Of a stretch of 64,000 bases of DNA, positions 37,352-46,119 are shown in pieces. The DNA is taken from the NCBI GenBank assembly GCA_024169445.1, contig JALKFA010000001.1:4774001-4838000 (forward strand). Direction: 5' to 3'. The position numbers were made by a program, and so were the translations under genes. The notes beneath the pieces are model-generated. The model was not told the origin of the DNA. It ran no database searches and worked only from the letters and a program-made list of their open reading frames with translations. This DNA comes from Buttiauxella agrestis ATCC 33320 (GTDB taxonomy: Bacteria > Pseudomonadota > Gammaproteobacteria > Enterobacterales > Enterobacteriaceae). Positions within the stretch are counted from its first letter, which is position 1. The number at the start of each line of letters is the position of its first letter.

Positions 37352-38818
37352 TCAGGAGCCCATACGGTAGTTCGGGGACTCTTTAGTAATCGTCACATCG
37401 TGGACGTGACTTTCCTGAATACCCGCACCGCTGATGCGTACAAATTCCGCTTTGGTACGCAGGTCATCGATGGTACCACAGCCGGTCAGACCCATACAGG
37501 AACGCAGGCCACCCATCTGCTGGTGAACGATCTCTTTCAAACGGCCTTTGTAAGCCACGCGGCCTTCGATACCTTCCGGTACCAGTTTGTCGGCTGCGTT
37601 GTCAGTCTGGAAGTAACGGTCAGAAGAACCTTTAGACATCGCCCCCAGAGAACCCATACCACGGTAGGATTTGAAAGAACGGCCCTGGTAGAGTTCGATT
37701 TCGCCTGGAGATTCTTCAGTTCCTGCCAGCATGCCGCCAACCATCACAGCAGATGCGCCTGCCGCGATAGCTTTAGCGATATCACCAGAGAAGCGGATAC
37801 CGCCGTCAGCAATAACAGGAATGCCTGTGCCTTCCAGTGCTTCAACAGCATCAGCAACCGCAGTAATTTGCGGAACACCCACGCCAGTGACGATACGAGT
37901 GGTACAGATGGAGCCTGGGCCGATACCGACTTTAACCGCACTCACACCAGCGTCAGCCAGCGCACGAGCGCCATTGGCTGTAGCAACGTTGCCGCCAATG
38001 ATTTGCAGGTCAGGATATTTAGCGCGAGTTTCACGAATACGTTGCAGAACGCCTTCGGAATGACCATGAGAGGAGTCAATCAGTAAAACGTCGACACCAG
38101 CGGCCACCAGAGCGTCGATACGCTCTTCGTTGCCCGCACCTGCGCCTACGGCCGCCCCAACACGCAGACGGCCCTGGTCGTCTTTACAGGCGTTAGGTTT
38201 ACGTTCCGCTTTTTGGAAGTCTTTTACGGTGATCATACCGTGCAGATGGAAATTGTCGTCAACGACCAACGCCTTCTCAACACGCTTTTCGTGCATTTTA
38301 GACAGCACGACATCACGAGCTTCGCCTTCTTTCACGGTAACCAGACGCTCTTTCGGGGTCATGTACACGCTAACAGGCTGGTTTAAGTCGGTGACAAAGC
38401 GAACGTCGCGACCGGTAATAATACCGACCAGTTCATTGGCTTCAGTGACCACAGGGTAACCCGCAAAACCATTACGTGCGGTGAGTTCTTTAACTTCGTG
38501 CAGAGTGGTTGTCGGCAGCACGGTCTGTGGGTCAGTTACAACGCCACTTTCGTGTTTTTTCACGCGTTTGACTTCTTCAGCCTGGCGCTCAATAGACATA
38601 TTTTTGTGAATGAAACCAAGTCCACCTTCCTGAGCCAATGCGATGGCCAGACGGGCTTCCGTTACGGTATCCATTGCTGCTGAGAGCATAGGGATATTCA
38701 AACGAATAGTTTTGGTCAATTGGGTGCTGAGATCGGCCGTGTTAGGCAGAACTGTAGAGTGAGCTGGAACGAGGAGAACGTCATCAAACGTCAGTGCTTC
38801 TTTAGCGATTCGTAGCAT
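37352..38818 (-). CDS. guaB: GuaB, IMP dehydrogenase
   Basis: GuaB oxidises IMP to XMP with NAD, the first step of guanine nucleotide synthesis. The 488 residues match E. coli. The TIM barrel is split by two CBS domains at about residues 93-205. The catalytic Cys is in [18 protein letters not shown] (family Cys305). The flap and active-site Arg-Tyr are in [25 protein letters not shown]. The start [14 protein letters not shown] is canonical. A PurR-type operator lies 62 bp upstream, and xseA is divergent. Confidence 0.98.
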   Translation of the reverse strand: MLRIAKEALTFDDVLLVPAHSTVLPNTADLSTQLTKTIRLNIPMLSAAMDTVTEARLAIALAQEGGLGFIHKNMSIERQAEEVKRVKKHESGVVTDPQTVLPTTTLHEVKELTARNGFAGYPVVTEANELVGIITGRDVRFVTDLNQPVSVYMTPKERLVTVKEGEARDVVLSKMHEKRVEKALVVDDNFHLHGMITVKDFQKAERKPNACKDDQGRLRVGAAVGAGAGNEERIDALVAAGVDVLLIDSSHGHSEGVLQRIRETRAKYPDLQIIGGNVATANGARALADAGVSAVKVGIGPGSICTTRIVTGVGVPQITAVADAVEALEGTGIPVIADGGIRFSGDIAKAIAAGASAVMVGGMLAGTEESPGEIELYQGRSFKSYRGMGSLGAMSKGSSDRYFQTDNAADKLVPEGIEGRVAYKGRLKEIVHQQMGGLRSCMGLTGCGTIDDLRTKAEFVRISGAGIQESHVHDVTITKESPNYRMGS

Positions 38819-38879
38819 GGCAATATCTCAACCTGGGGTGAATGAGAACAGATAAAATATTGCCGCGGCATTATACAGA

Positions 38880-38895
38880 GCGGAATCGATTGCAT
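38880..38895 (-). promoter_or_regulatory. PurR-type operator of guaBA
   Basis: On the minus strand it reads ATGCAATCGATTCCGC, agreeing with ANGCAANCGNTTNCNT except at the last base. Confidence 0.75.
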
Positions 38896-38987
38896 CCACA
38901 CTTTTTTAAGAAAACTCCTTGCCAAGACGAATACGAAAGGTACTATCGACCGAATAACTTGCTGATTTAGAATTTGATCCAGGTCAC

Positions 38988-40370
38988 ATGCCAACGAAAA
39001 ATACCCCTGCAATTTTTACTGTCAGCCGCCTGAATCAGACGGTGCGTATGCTGCTGGAACAAGAGATGGGGCAAGTCTGGATCAGCGGTGAAATTTCCAA
39101 CTTTACCCAACCGGCTTCCGGTCACTGGTACTTCACACTCAAAGACGATACCGCTCAAATTCGTGGGGCGATGTTCCGCAACAGCAATCGTCGCGTCACC
39201 TTCCGTCCGCAACACGGGCAGCAGGTTTTGGTGCGCGCCACGCTAACACTGTATGAACCGCGTGGTGACTACCAAATCATCGTAGAAAGTATGCAACCTG
39301 CCGGTGAAGGGCTGTTGCAGCAGCAGTATGAAGAATTAAAACAGCGCCTCACCGTTGAAGGTTTATTCGACCAAATTCATAAGCAGCCATTGCCAACCCC
39401 TGCGCATCAGGTTGGGGTCATTACCTCAAAAACCGGTGCCGCACTGCATGACATCCTGCATATCCTGAAACGTCGTGACCCTTCGTTGCCAGTGATCATT
39501 TACCCCACTGCGGTTCAGGGCGCCGATGCGCCACTGCAAATCGTGCGTGCTATCGAATTGGCCAACCTCCGCAAAGAGTGCGACGTGTTGATTGTTGGGC
39601 GCGGCGGTGGTTCGCTGGAGGATTTGTGGAGTTTTAACGACGAGCGCGTGGCTCGCGCCATATTTGCCAGTCAAATTCCCGTAGTTAGCGCCGTAGGCCA
39701 TGAAACTGACGTCACGATCGCCGATTTTGTCTCCGATGTTCGTGCTCCGACCCCTTCTGCAGCGGCAGAAATTGTTAGCCGTAATCAGGTGGAGCTGTTA
39801 CGCCAGATTCAGTCGCAACAGCAACGCATGGAAATGGCGATGGATTACTACCTCGCCCAGCGCACGCAGCGTTTCACCCGCTTACATCATCGTTTGCAAC
39901 AACAACATCCACAGCTGCGTTTGGCTCGCCAGCAAACTACGCTCGAGCGCTTGCAACAGCGCCTGAATGGAGCAATGGATGCCAAACTGCGCCGCACCAC
40001 TCAGCAGCAGCAACGCCTGATGCAACGTTTGAATCAACAACAACCGCAGCCAAGAATTCACCGTGCGCAGACTCGCTTGCAACAACTTGAATATCGCTTA
40101 TCGCAGGTTGTGACTGCCCGCCTGAGCAATACCCGCCAGCGCTTTGGCACCGCTATTGCGCAGCTTGAAGCAGTCAGCCCGCTGGCAACCCTTGCGCGTG
40201 GTTATAGCGTGACTACGGCGACAGACGGCAAAGTGCTGAAAAAGACCAAACAAGTGCATTCCGGAGATACGCTAACGACGCGTCTGGAGGATGGTTGGGT
40301 AGAAAGCCAGGTCACCGGCATTACACCGGTGAAACCTGCTCGCAAGCGTAAAACAGTTGCGAAAAGTTAG
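38988..40370 (+). CDS. xseA: XseA, exonuclease VII large subunit
   Basis: This is the catalytic and DNA-binding subunit of exonuclease VII, which degrades single-stranded DNA from both ends with XseB. The 460-residue protein begins with the OB-fold ([28 protein letters not shown]). The nuclease core follows, with [18 protein letters not shown] and the conserved [35 protein letters not shown] and [11 protein letters not shown] come next. A long Gln/Arg-rich coiled-coil follows at about residues 270-400. The C-terminal [18 protein letters not shown] is conserved. It is divergent from guaB and convergent with yfgJ, with 3 bp between stop codons. Confidence 0.97.
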   Translation: MPTKNTPAIFTVSRLNQTVRMLLEQEMGQVWISGEISNFTQPASGHWYFTLKDDTAQIRGAMFRNSNRRVTFRPQHGQQVLVRATLTLYEPRGDYQIIVESMQPAGEGLLQQQYEELKQRLTVEGLFDQIHKQPLPTPAHQVGVITSKTGAALHDILHILKRRDPSLPVIIYPTAVQGADAPLQIVRAIELANLRKECDVLIVGRGGGSLEDLWSFNDERVARAIFASQIPVVSAVGHETDVTIADFVSDVRAPTPSAAAEIVSRNQVELLRQIQSQQQRMEMAMDYYLAQRTQRFTRLHHRLQQQHPQLRLARQQTTLERLQQRLNGAMDAKLRRTTQQQQRLMQRLNQQQPQPRIHRAQTRLQQLEYRLSQVVTARLSNTRQRFGTAIAQLEAVSPLATLARGYSVTTATDGKVLKKTKQVHSGDTLTTRLEDGWVESQVTGITPVKPARKRKTVAKS

Positions 40371-40373
40371 AAC

Positions 40374-40595
40374 TTAGTTCGCAACAGGCACGAAGTCGAC
40401 GCGTTTCTTCGAAATCAATCCGTGGCCGTTTTGGCAGAAATAGTCGACTGCGCCACACGCTTTTAAAACTTCCAGCGGCTTATGGCAATCCGGGCAGCGG
40501 GCTTCCAGGCGAAAATCCTGCTTGCAGGTTTCGCAGCGCGCGCCCGAGTCTGTTTGCTGTAATGGGGTTTCACACACCGGACATTTCACTTCCAT
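40374..40595 (-). CDS. yfgJ: YfgJ, zinc-ribbon protein (DUF1407)
   Basis: This 73-residue protein matches E. coli YfgJ. Three Cys pairs are visible: CPVC, CETC and CPDC. A fourth set of possible ligands is in KACGAVDYFCQNGHGLISKKR. This gives a zinc-ribbon pair resembling DUF1407. The function is unknown. The ATG at 40595 follows AAAGGAG, and the longer frame to 40628 is less likely. In E. coli der is the next gene. Here a 10-kb sugar block intervenes. Confidence 0.88.
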   Translation of the reverse strand: MEVKCPVCETPLQQTDSGARCETCKQDFRLEARCPDCHKPLEVLKACGAVDYFCQNGHGLISKKRVDFVPVAN

Positions 40596-40765
40596 AATTA
40601 CTCCTTTCAGTTCTACAACTCTATTCATCTTTTGTTGTAACCAGATGGAAACCTAAGCGCAAACCGATGGAATCGGAACACAACTGCATTTTTATTATTC
40701 GCTGGGAAGGTTTATTCCAAATATCGTCATTCGCATGCTGAGAATTATCGTTCCTCAACGCTTTC

Positions 40766-41761
40766 TCAAAATGATTCTCGCAACAGCCAGGGACTATCGA
40801 CCAGCACTTTCTCCCGGTGGCTGTCGCCGTTGATGATGTGCAATGTACTTAAGCGCCCAATCTCATAATGCGGTAGCTGGACAGTGGATAGCGGGGGGAA
40901 AAACAAATTCCCGATCCCTACGAGGTTATCGTACCCAAGAACAGCAATGTCCTGTGGGATTCGGATCCCTTGCGTCAACAGCGTCTGATATACCATAAAT
41001 GCAATACGGTCATTGCCACAGATCACTGAATCAAATTGTGCCCGCCCCTGAACAATATACGACAGCAAAATATCTGGAATATCGCGGTAATGCTCGTCGC
41101 CATATTGCATATAGCAGTGCTCAAGCGTATCGGGATCAATATTGGCTTCACGGCAAGCGCGATCAAGCCCCCGACAGCGGCGAAGCGTCGCCAGATGGTT
41201 GGCAGGTAAATGCAAGCAGAGAGGGCGACGGTACCCCGCCGCTAATAGCGCCTGCACTGCGGTATACTGCCCTTGTTCATCGTTAGGAATATAGCTGGCA
41301 ACCGGTTCTCCCTTGTTCTCGCAGTTAGCGAGTACAAGGGGGTGCTTCAGCAACCTGGGGGAGATGCTCACTTCGCGCAACCCCATGGTGGTGAAAATGA
41401 TCCCCCCAGGTCGGTGCGCGAGTAGCAGATCGACAATATCGTCAGGATTGTCATCAGCAAACATGTTAACCACGAAGCTATTCCAGCCATACGCCCGTGC
41501 GGTTTCTTCGATAGACAGCGTAATTTCGACTGAAAAAGGGGTAGTGACGGTATCCAGAGCCAGCACACCAATCGTTTTATTCCTGGAGCCAACACGACGT
41601 ACCTGGCGGGCAGACAGATCCGGCACATAGTTGAGCTGTAAGATAGCCTCCTGCACCCGTGAAAGGGTTTCAGGCTTCACGCGTTTCGGGTCATTCAGCA
41701 CCCGCGACACGGTCATTAGAGATACATTGGCCAGTCTGGCCACATCTTTTAAAGACGCCAT
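40766..41761 (-). CDS. cscR: CscR, LacI-family repressor of the sucrose/fructan block
   Basis: This 331-residue LacI-family regulator has the same length as E. coli CscR. The helix-turn-helix KDVARLANVSLMTVSRVLN is at about residues 5-23, followed by the hinge helix LSARQVRR. The core domain resembles CscR, with TPFSVEI, AHRPGGIIFTTMGLR, SYIPNDE, ICGNDRIAFMVYQ and LGYDNLVGIGNLFFPPLSTVQLPH. CscR represses csc genes and responds to sucrose or fructose. It is divergent from cscB across 266 bp that hold two matching operators. Ligand specificity here is unknown. Confidence 0.9.
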   Translation of the reverse strand: MASLKDVARLANVSLMTVSRVLNDPKRVKPETLSRVQEAILQLNYVPDLSARQVRRVGSRNKTIGVLALDTVTTPFSVEITLSIEETARAYGWNSFVVNMFADDNPDDIVDLLLAHRPGGIIFTTMGLREVSISPRLLKHPLVLANCENKGEPVASYIPNDEQGQYTAVQALLAAGYRRPLCLHLPANHLATLRRCRGLDRACREANIDPDTLEHCYMQYGDEHYRDIPDILLSYIVQGRAQFDSVICGNDRIAFMVYQTLLTQGIRIPQDIAVLGYDNLVGIGNLFFPPLSTVQLPHYEIGRLSTLHIINGDSHREKVLVDSPWLLRESF

Positions 41762-41917
41762 AACCTTCCATTAAAAAAACTAACGATCCAATCCTGGTTT
41801 TGCACTCAATCCAGCAATTTAAGGGTTGTGATCAAACGCGAATTCCCTATTTTAAGCATCGAACCCCAGGGCTATGCAAACCACGATAAAAAATTTGATC
41901 TTGATCGCAACATATTA

Positions 41918-41933
41918 ATGTTAACGTTAACTT
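41918..41933. promoter_or_regulatory. CscR-type operator O1
   Basis: The 12-bp palindrome GTTAACGTTAAC (41920-41931) has the central-CG symmetry typical of LacI-family operators. It lies between cscR and cscB. Confidence 0.72.
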
Positions 41934-41979
41934 TTGTGATTAACATCGGTTAACAAGCCAAAACTAAGTGTAGATCAAA

Positions 41980-41997
41980 AATGTTAACGTTACCATT
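41980..41997. promoter_or_regulatory. CscR-type operator O2
   Basis: AATGTTAACGTTACCATT repeats the O1 core GTTAACGTTA with 61-bp spacing (about six helical turns), 31 bp before the cscB start. The spacing would allow looping or cooperative repression. Confidence 0.72.
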
Positions 41998-42027
41998 TAT
42001 ACATACCCTCCTTATGAGATTACATAA

Positions 42028-43266
42028 ATGAAAAAACGGCCTTCACGCAGCTACCTGCTGCTCAGCGCTCTGCTGTTCTTTTTCTTTGTGACCTGGTCCT
42101 CGTCAAGTTCACTTCTCTCCATTTGGCTTAACCAAGAAGTGGGGCTAAAAGCATCGGAAACCGGCATTATCTTTTCAGTATTATCCGTTTCCGCGCTCTT
42201 CGCTCAGGTTTGTTATGGCTTTATCCAGGATCGACTTGGCCTGCGTAAACATCTGTTATGGTTCATCACCGCCCTGCTGATCCTCTCCGGCCCCGCTTAT
42301 CTGCTGTTTAGCTATTTGCTGAGCATCAACATTCTGTTGGGGAGCGCGTTCGGTGGTTTATTTATCGGGCTGACATTTAATGGTGGTATCGGCGTTCTGG
42401 AGTCTTATACCGAGCGCGTTGCGCGTCAGAGTACCTTTGAGTTTGGACGGGCTCGCATGTGGGGGTCTCTGGGCTGGGCTGTCGCCACGTTTTTTGCCGG
42501 GCTACTGTTTAATATCAACCCTGACCTTAACTTCCTGGTGGCCTCTTGCTCAGGGATAATCTTCTTCTGCCTGCTGCTCCGCTTAAAAGTCGTGGCTCCG
42601 GCAAGCATGGAGAAACTCGAAATAGGCGCTAAAAAAGTCTCCCTGACAGATGCCCTGCGCTTGCTCACCTTGCCGCACTTCTGGGCACTTATCTTCTTTG
42701 TGGTCGGAACCTGCATTTACGGCGTATACGACCAGCAATTCCCGGTCTATTTCTCTTCACAGTTCCCGACATTAAGAGAAGGGAACGCGATGTTTGGCTA
42801 TTTAAACTCCTTCCAGGTCTTTCTGGAGGCAGCAGGCATGTTTTGTGCACCGTGGCTGGTTAACCGCATTGGCGCTAAAAATGGTCTGATATTCGCAGGG
42901 ATGGTAATGGCGCTGCGCATGATTGCTTCCGGTCTGGTGGAAGGACCTCTGCTGATTTCAATTACCAAACTGCTTCACGCTGTTGAACTGCCGATACTGT
43001 TAGTCGCCATTTTTAAATACAACAGTCTGAATTTCGATAAACGCCTGTCCTCTACGATTTATCTGGTGGGATTCGCCTGCACCAGCTCGATTATTGGCTC
43101 CGTGTTATCCCCGCTGGCGGGCTTTAGCTATGAGAAATTTGGCTTCGCTCAGTCCTATCTGATCATGGGCATTACGGTGTTCTGCACCACGTTTATTTCC
43201 ATTTTCCTTTTGCGCTCAAATAAACCCTCATCTGAGCCATCCTTTCTGCAGCAAAACGCTGTTTAA
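42028..43266 (+). CDS. cscB: CscB-type sucrose/oligosaccharide:proton symporter
   Basis: This 412-residue major-facilitator protein belongs to the oligosaccharide:H+ symporter branch (LacY, RafB, CscB). It has 12 helices. CscB-like stretches include YGFIQDRLGLRKHLLWF, GVLESYTERVARQSTFEFGRARMWGSLGWAVATFFAGLLF, FGYLNSFQVFLEA and KLLHAVELPILLVAIFKYNSLNFDKRLSSTIYLVGF. The last keeps the conserved His and Glu of the proton relay. Sucrose is the likely substrate, but the neighbours suggest fructo-oligosaccharides may also be imported. The ATG follows two CscR operators. cscA is 19 bp downstream. Confidence 0.88.
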   Translation: MKKRPSRSYLLLSALLFFFFVTWSSSSSLLSIWLNQEVGLKASETGIIFSVLSVSALFAQVCYGFIQDRLGLRKHLLWFITALLILSGPAYLLFSYLLSINILLGSAFGGLFIGLTFNGGIGVLESYTERVARQSTFEFGRARMWGSLGWAVATFFAGLLFNINPDLNFLVASCSGIIFFCLLLRLKVVAPASMEKLEIGAKKVSLTDALRLLTLPHFWALIFFVVGTCIYGVYDQQFPVYFSSQFPTLREGNAMFGYLNSFQVFLEAAGMFCAPWLVNRIGAKNGLIFAGMVMALRMIASGLVEGPLLISITKLLHAVELPILLVAIFKYNSLNFDKRLSSTIYLVGFACTSSIIGSVLSPLAGFSYEKFGFAQSYLIMGITVFCTTFISIFLLRSNKPSSEPSFLQQNAV

Positions 43267-43285
43267 TGTACTGAGAGTAAAGACG

Positions 43286-44722
43286 ATGACATCCTTATTA
43301 GAACAGGCTGAACAGACGCTTGAAAAAGCACAATCCGCTATCAATCCACGCTGGTATCCGCGGTATCACCTTGCCGCTCGCGCAGGCTGGATGAATGATC
43401 CTAACGGCCTGGTGTGGTTTGATGGTGGGTATCACGCGTTTTATCAACATCACCCCTATTCCCCTAAATGGGGTCCGATGCACTGGGGGCACGCCCGCAG
43501 CAAAGATCTGGTGCACTGGGAACATCTACCGGTTGCGCTGGCCCCGGAAGGCCCGGCGGATAAAGACGGTTGCTTCTCCGGCTCCTCCGTGGTGGACGGC
43601 GATACGCTGACGCTGATTTATACCGGACATAAATTTCACGGTTCGGCAGACACCGACGACAATCTCTACCAGGTGCAGTGTCTGGCAAGCAGCCGTGACG
43701 GCATCCATTTTGAACGGCATGGCATGGTGATTGATACACCGCCAGGACTGCATCATTTTCGCGATCCGAAGGTGTGGCGCGAAGGTGAGTTCTGGTACAT
43801 GGTTGTCGGTTCCCGCGTGGAGAATACTGGCCAGGTGCGCCTGTACCACTCCACCGATCTCCTTGAGTGGCACGACGAAGGTATTTTCGCCGAGGCTGAC
43901 GACGGCATGGGTTTTATGTGGGAATGCCCGGATTTCTTTACCCTTGAAGATAAGCGCGTCCTGATGTTCTCCCCACAAGGGATGGCGGCGGAAGGTTATC
44001 ATCATCGCAACCTCTTCCAGAGTGGCTATTTGCTCGGGGAATGGCAGCCAGGACAACCGTTCACCCATAACGGAGAATTTATTGAGCTGGACCATGGACA
44101 CGACTTTTATGCTCCGCAAAGTTTCCTGACCCCGGATAACCGCCGCATTGTCATCGGTTGGCTGGCTATGTGGGAATCGCCGATGCCCGAACAGCAGGAT
44201 GGGTGGGCCGGTATGCTCTCTCTCCCGCGCGAATTAAGCCTTGGTGACAATCATCGTGTGAAGATGAAACCCGCTGACGAAGTCACCGCGCTGCGCGGCA
44301 GCTATTATTCTGTACCCGTCCGCTGCCTGAATAATCAGAATGTTTTTGTCGCGGCAGATGCCGAAGCGGTCGAGGTGCAACTGGCATGGGATCTGAGCGC
44401 GTCTACGGCTGAACAGTTTGGCATTGCATTGGGCGATGGGCTGAGAATTTACGTCGATAATCAGGCCCAGCGTCTGGTGGTAGAACGCCGCTATCCGGAA
44501 TATTCACTTGAAGGTACGCGCAGTATTCCGCTGCCAGTAGACTGCGTGCTGTCACTGCGAATTTTTATTGATCGTTCATCAGTGGAAGTTTTTGTTAACG
44601 ATGGCGACGCTTGCTTAAGCAGTCGAATTTATCCGCAGCCGGGCAAGCGCGATATTTCACTGTTTGCGAATCATGGTCTTGCCTCATTACAAGATGCTGG
44701 ATACTGGTCTTTGGATAAATAA
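43286..44722 (+). CDS. cscA: CscA-type GH32 sucrose hydrolase (cytoplasmic)
   Basis: This 478-residue GH32 invertase hydrolyses sucrose or short fructosides inside the cell. It has no signal peptide. All three catalytic acids are in place: the nucleophile Asp38 in GWMNDPNG, the transition-state Asp160 in HHFRDPKVW, and the acid/base Glu213 in MWECPDFF. A C-terminal beta-sandwich follows, with LRIFIDRSSVEVFVNDGDACLSSRIYPQ. It matches E. coli CscA along its full length. It follows cscB by 19 bp. A 96-bp gap with a small hairpin separates it from the first porin gene. Confidence 0.93.
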   Translation: MTSLLEQAEQTLEKAQSAINPRWYPRYHLAARAGWMNDPNGLVWFDGGYHAFYQHHPYSPKWGPMHWGHARSKDLVHWEHLPVALAPEGPADKDGCFSGSSVVDGDTLTLIYTGHKFHGSADTDDNLYQVQCLASSRDGIHFERHGMVIDTPPGLHHFRDPKVWREGEFWYMVVGSRVENTGQVRLYHSTDLLEWHDEGIFAEADDGMGFMWECPDFFTLEDKRVLMFSPQGMAAEGYHHRNLFQSGYLLGEWQPGQPFTHNGEFIELDHGHDFYAPQSFLTPDNRRIVIGWLAMWESPMPEQQDGWAGMLSLPRELSLGDNHRVKMKPADEVTALRGSYYSVPVRCLNNQNVFVAADAEAVEVQLAWDLSASTAEQFGIALGDGLRIYVDNQAQRLVVERRYPEYSLEGTRSIPLPVDCVLSLRIFIDRSSVEVFVNDGDACLSSRIYPQPGKRDISLFANHGLASLQDAGYWSLDK

Positions 44723-44818
44723 ATCCACTCAGTTTCGACATGTTTCTTACATTATGAGCTTTTTATTTCTGCCAGTCTCTGGCTGGCATATTATTGTCTG
44801 GGATAATGAGATAGCGAA

Positions 44819-46105
44819 ATGGATGAAATATTAACGACTCAACATCGTATTAGAGAGATAAATAAAAAAATATTAGTTTCAAGAAAACAGACGCTGTCAT
44901 TGATTCTGTCATTGGCAGCATTTCCTGCCATTGCTGAGGAAACCACAGAACAGCCAGTAAATTATACAGGATACTATCATAGCTATTTTCAAGATGAACC
45001 TGACACTAAAGAAACGAGTTCATCAGCGGAAAAAATAGGAAATGAGCAATCGTCCCTTAGCGCTTTATCATCTCCTGTTGCTGCGGGTAAAATAGCTGAA
45101 CCCACGACATCATCAATGCCAGTAACATTATCAGCGCCAACTGATAATAAAACAGTTGAAGTGAAAAAGAATAATAAAGTGGATGACCCGGAAGATGTCA
45201 GTCTATTGCGTTTAAGACAGGAAGACCCGCCGGTTCATTGGGATAGTATCGGTCGTAACATGGAAGTCGGCGGCCTGCACGGAAACATCGGGACTCAGAT
45301 AGAAATTGATGATGTTCGCTGGAGTGATAATAAGAAAAATAGCGGGAAATTCAAACTCACCACCATTCAGGCATTTTTAAGGCACGATGAGTTACCAAAC
45401 TGGTATTTTGGTTTCTGGAATGCCAGGGAAGATAGTTATAAAGGCCAGTTTAGCAATCAGGACTACAATGGGACCAATACCATCAATGAGATTTTTGTTG
45501 GTCATATTGTTGAAACCTGGCGAGGTAATATCGGTACGGAAGTCATGGTCGGTTCCGAAACGGCAACTAAACGCTGGAAGAATAGGTTCAAAGTCTGGCA
45601 GGACCTTCGACTGAGCAACAAATGGAGCCTTGCCGGATATGCTTATGGTGAATATCAGCCGCAGGGTAATGAGCCAGGAAATGGCGATCTTGACCAGTAT
45701 ATTTTTGAAATTGAGCCTGCCATTCAATACCGCGTGAGCCCGGATCTTGGTTTGTATCTTCGCCCCTATTATTACTATAACCGTCAGGAGCGTGAAAGCT
45801 GGGGCGACATTATTGAAGAAGAATGGAAAGTCACGGCTGGACTCTGGCGAAATTGGTACCCTCTATTAACCTCGCTGTATTTTGGATTCGGTCAGGACAA
45901 AATAGATAATGCCAGCAATGCCAAAGAAGTTTTTTATGATGGCCGATATAAATTTATTGGCGGCACCATCAGCTATCCGGTTGTTGGTGAAGTGAGATTA
46001 TATGGTGAGTTCAAAGCGCAATTTACCAAAGAAACCGGACTCTGGACATCTACCGGTCACTCATGGAATCCATTTACCGTGGTTGGCGTGAATTATAACT
46101 TCTGA
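44819..46105 (+). CDS. OmpG-like outer-membrane porin with long N-terminal linker
   Basis: This 428-residue protein is predicted to be exported. The ATG at 44819 gives an unusually long polar n-region (about 21 residues) before the hydrophobic TLSLILSLAAF and the cleavage site AIA. Residues about 45-130 form a Ser/Thr/Pro/Lys-rich, apparently disordered linker. The rest alternates amphipathic strands typical of an OmpG/KdgM-type barrel, with WYFGFWNAREDSYKGQF, YIFEIEPAIQYRV, LYLRPYYYYNRQE and a terminal aromatic VVGVNYNF. The strand pattern and closing Phe support an outer-membrane barrel. A role in admitting fructan fragments is inferred from its place in the csc block. Codon use is more AT-rich than the backbone. 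Confidence 0.75.
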   Translation: MDEILTTQHRIREINKKILVSRKQTLSLILSLAAFPAIAEETTEQPVNYTGYYHSYFQDEPDTKETSSSAEKIGNEQSSLSALSSPVAAGKIAEPTTSSMPVTLSAPTDNKTVEVKKNNKVDDPEDVSLLRLRQEDPPVHWDSIGRNMEVGGLHGNIGTQIEIDDVRWSDNKKNSGKFKLTTIQAFLRHDELPNWYFGFWNAREDSYKGQFSNQDYNGTNTINEIFVGHIVETWRGNIGTEVMVGSETATKRWKNRFKVWQDLRLSNKWSLAGYAYGEYQPQGNEPGNGDLDQYIFEIEPAIQYRVSPDLGLYLRPYYYYNRQERESWGDIIEEEWKVTAGLWRNWYPLLTSLYFGFGQDKIDNASNAKEVFYDGRYKFIGGTISYPVVGEVRLYGEFKAQFTKETGLWTSTGHSWNPFTVVGVNYNF

Positions 46106-46119
46106 CATTCAGGTATAGC

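Noticed and set aside
37283-38086. 267-codon open frame on the plus strand
   Set aside because: It is an antisense shadow of guaB with no homology or ribosome site.
41893-41907. FNR or CRP site upstream of cscB (TTTGATCTTGATCGC)
   Set aside because: It has only partial matches to either consensus. The CscR palindromes nearby are much stronger signals.
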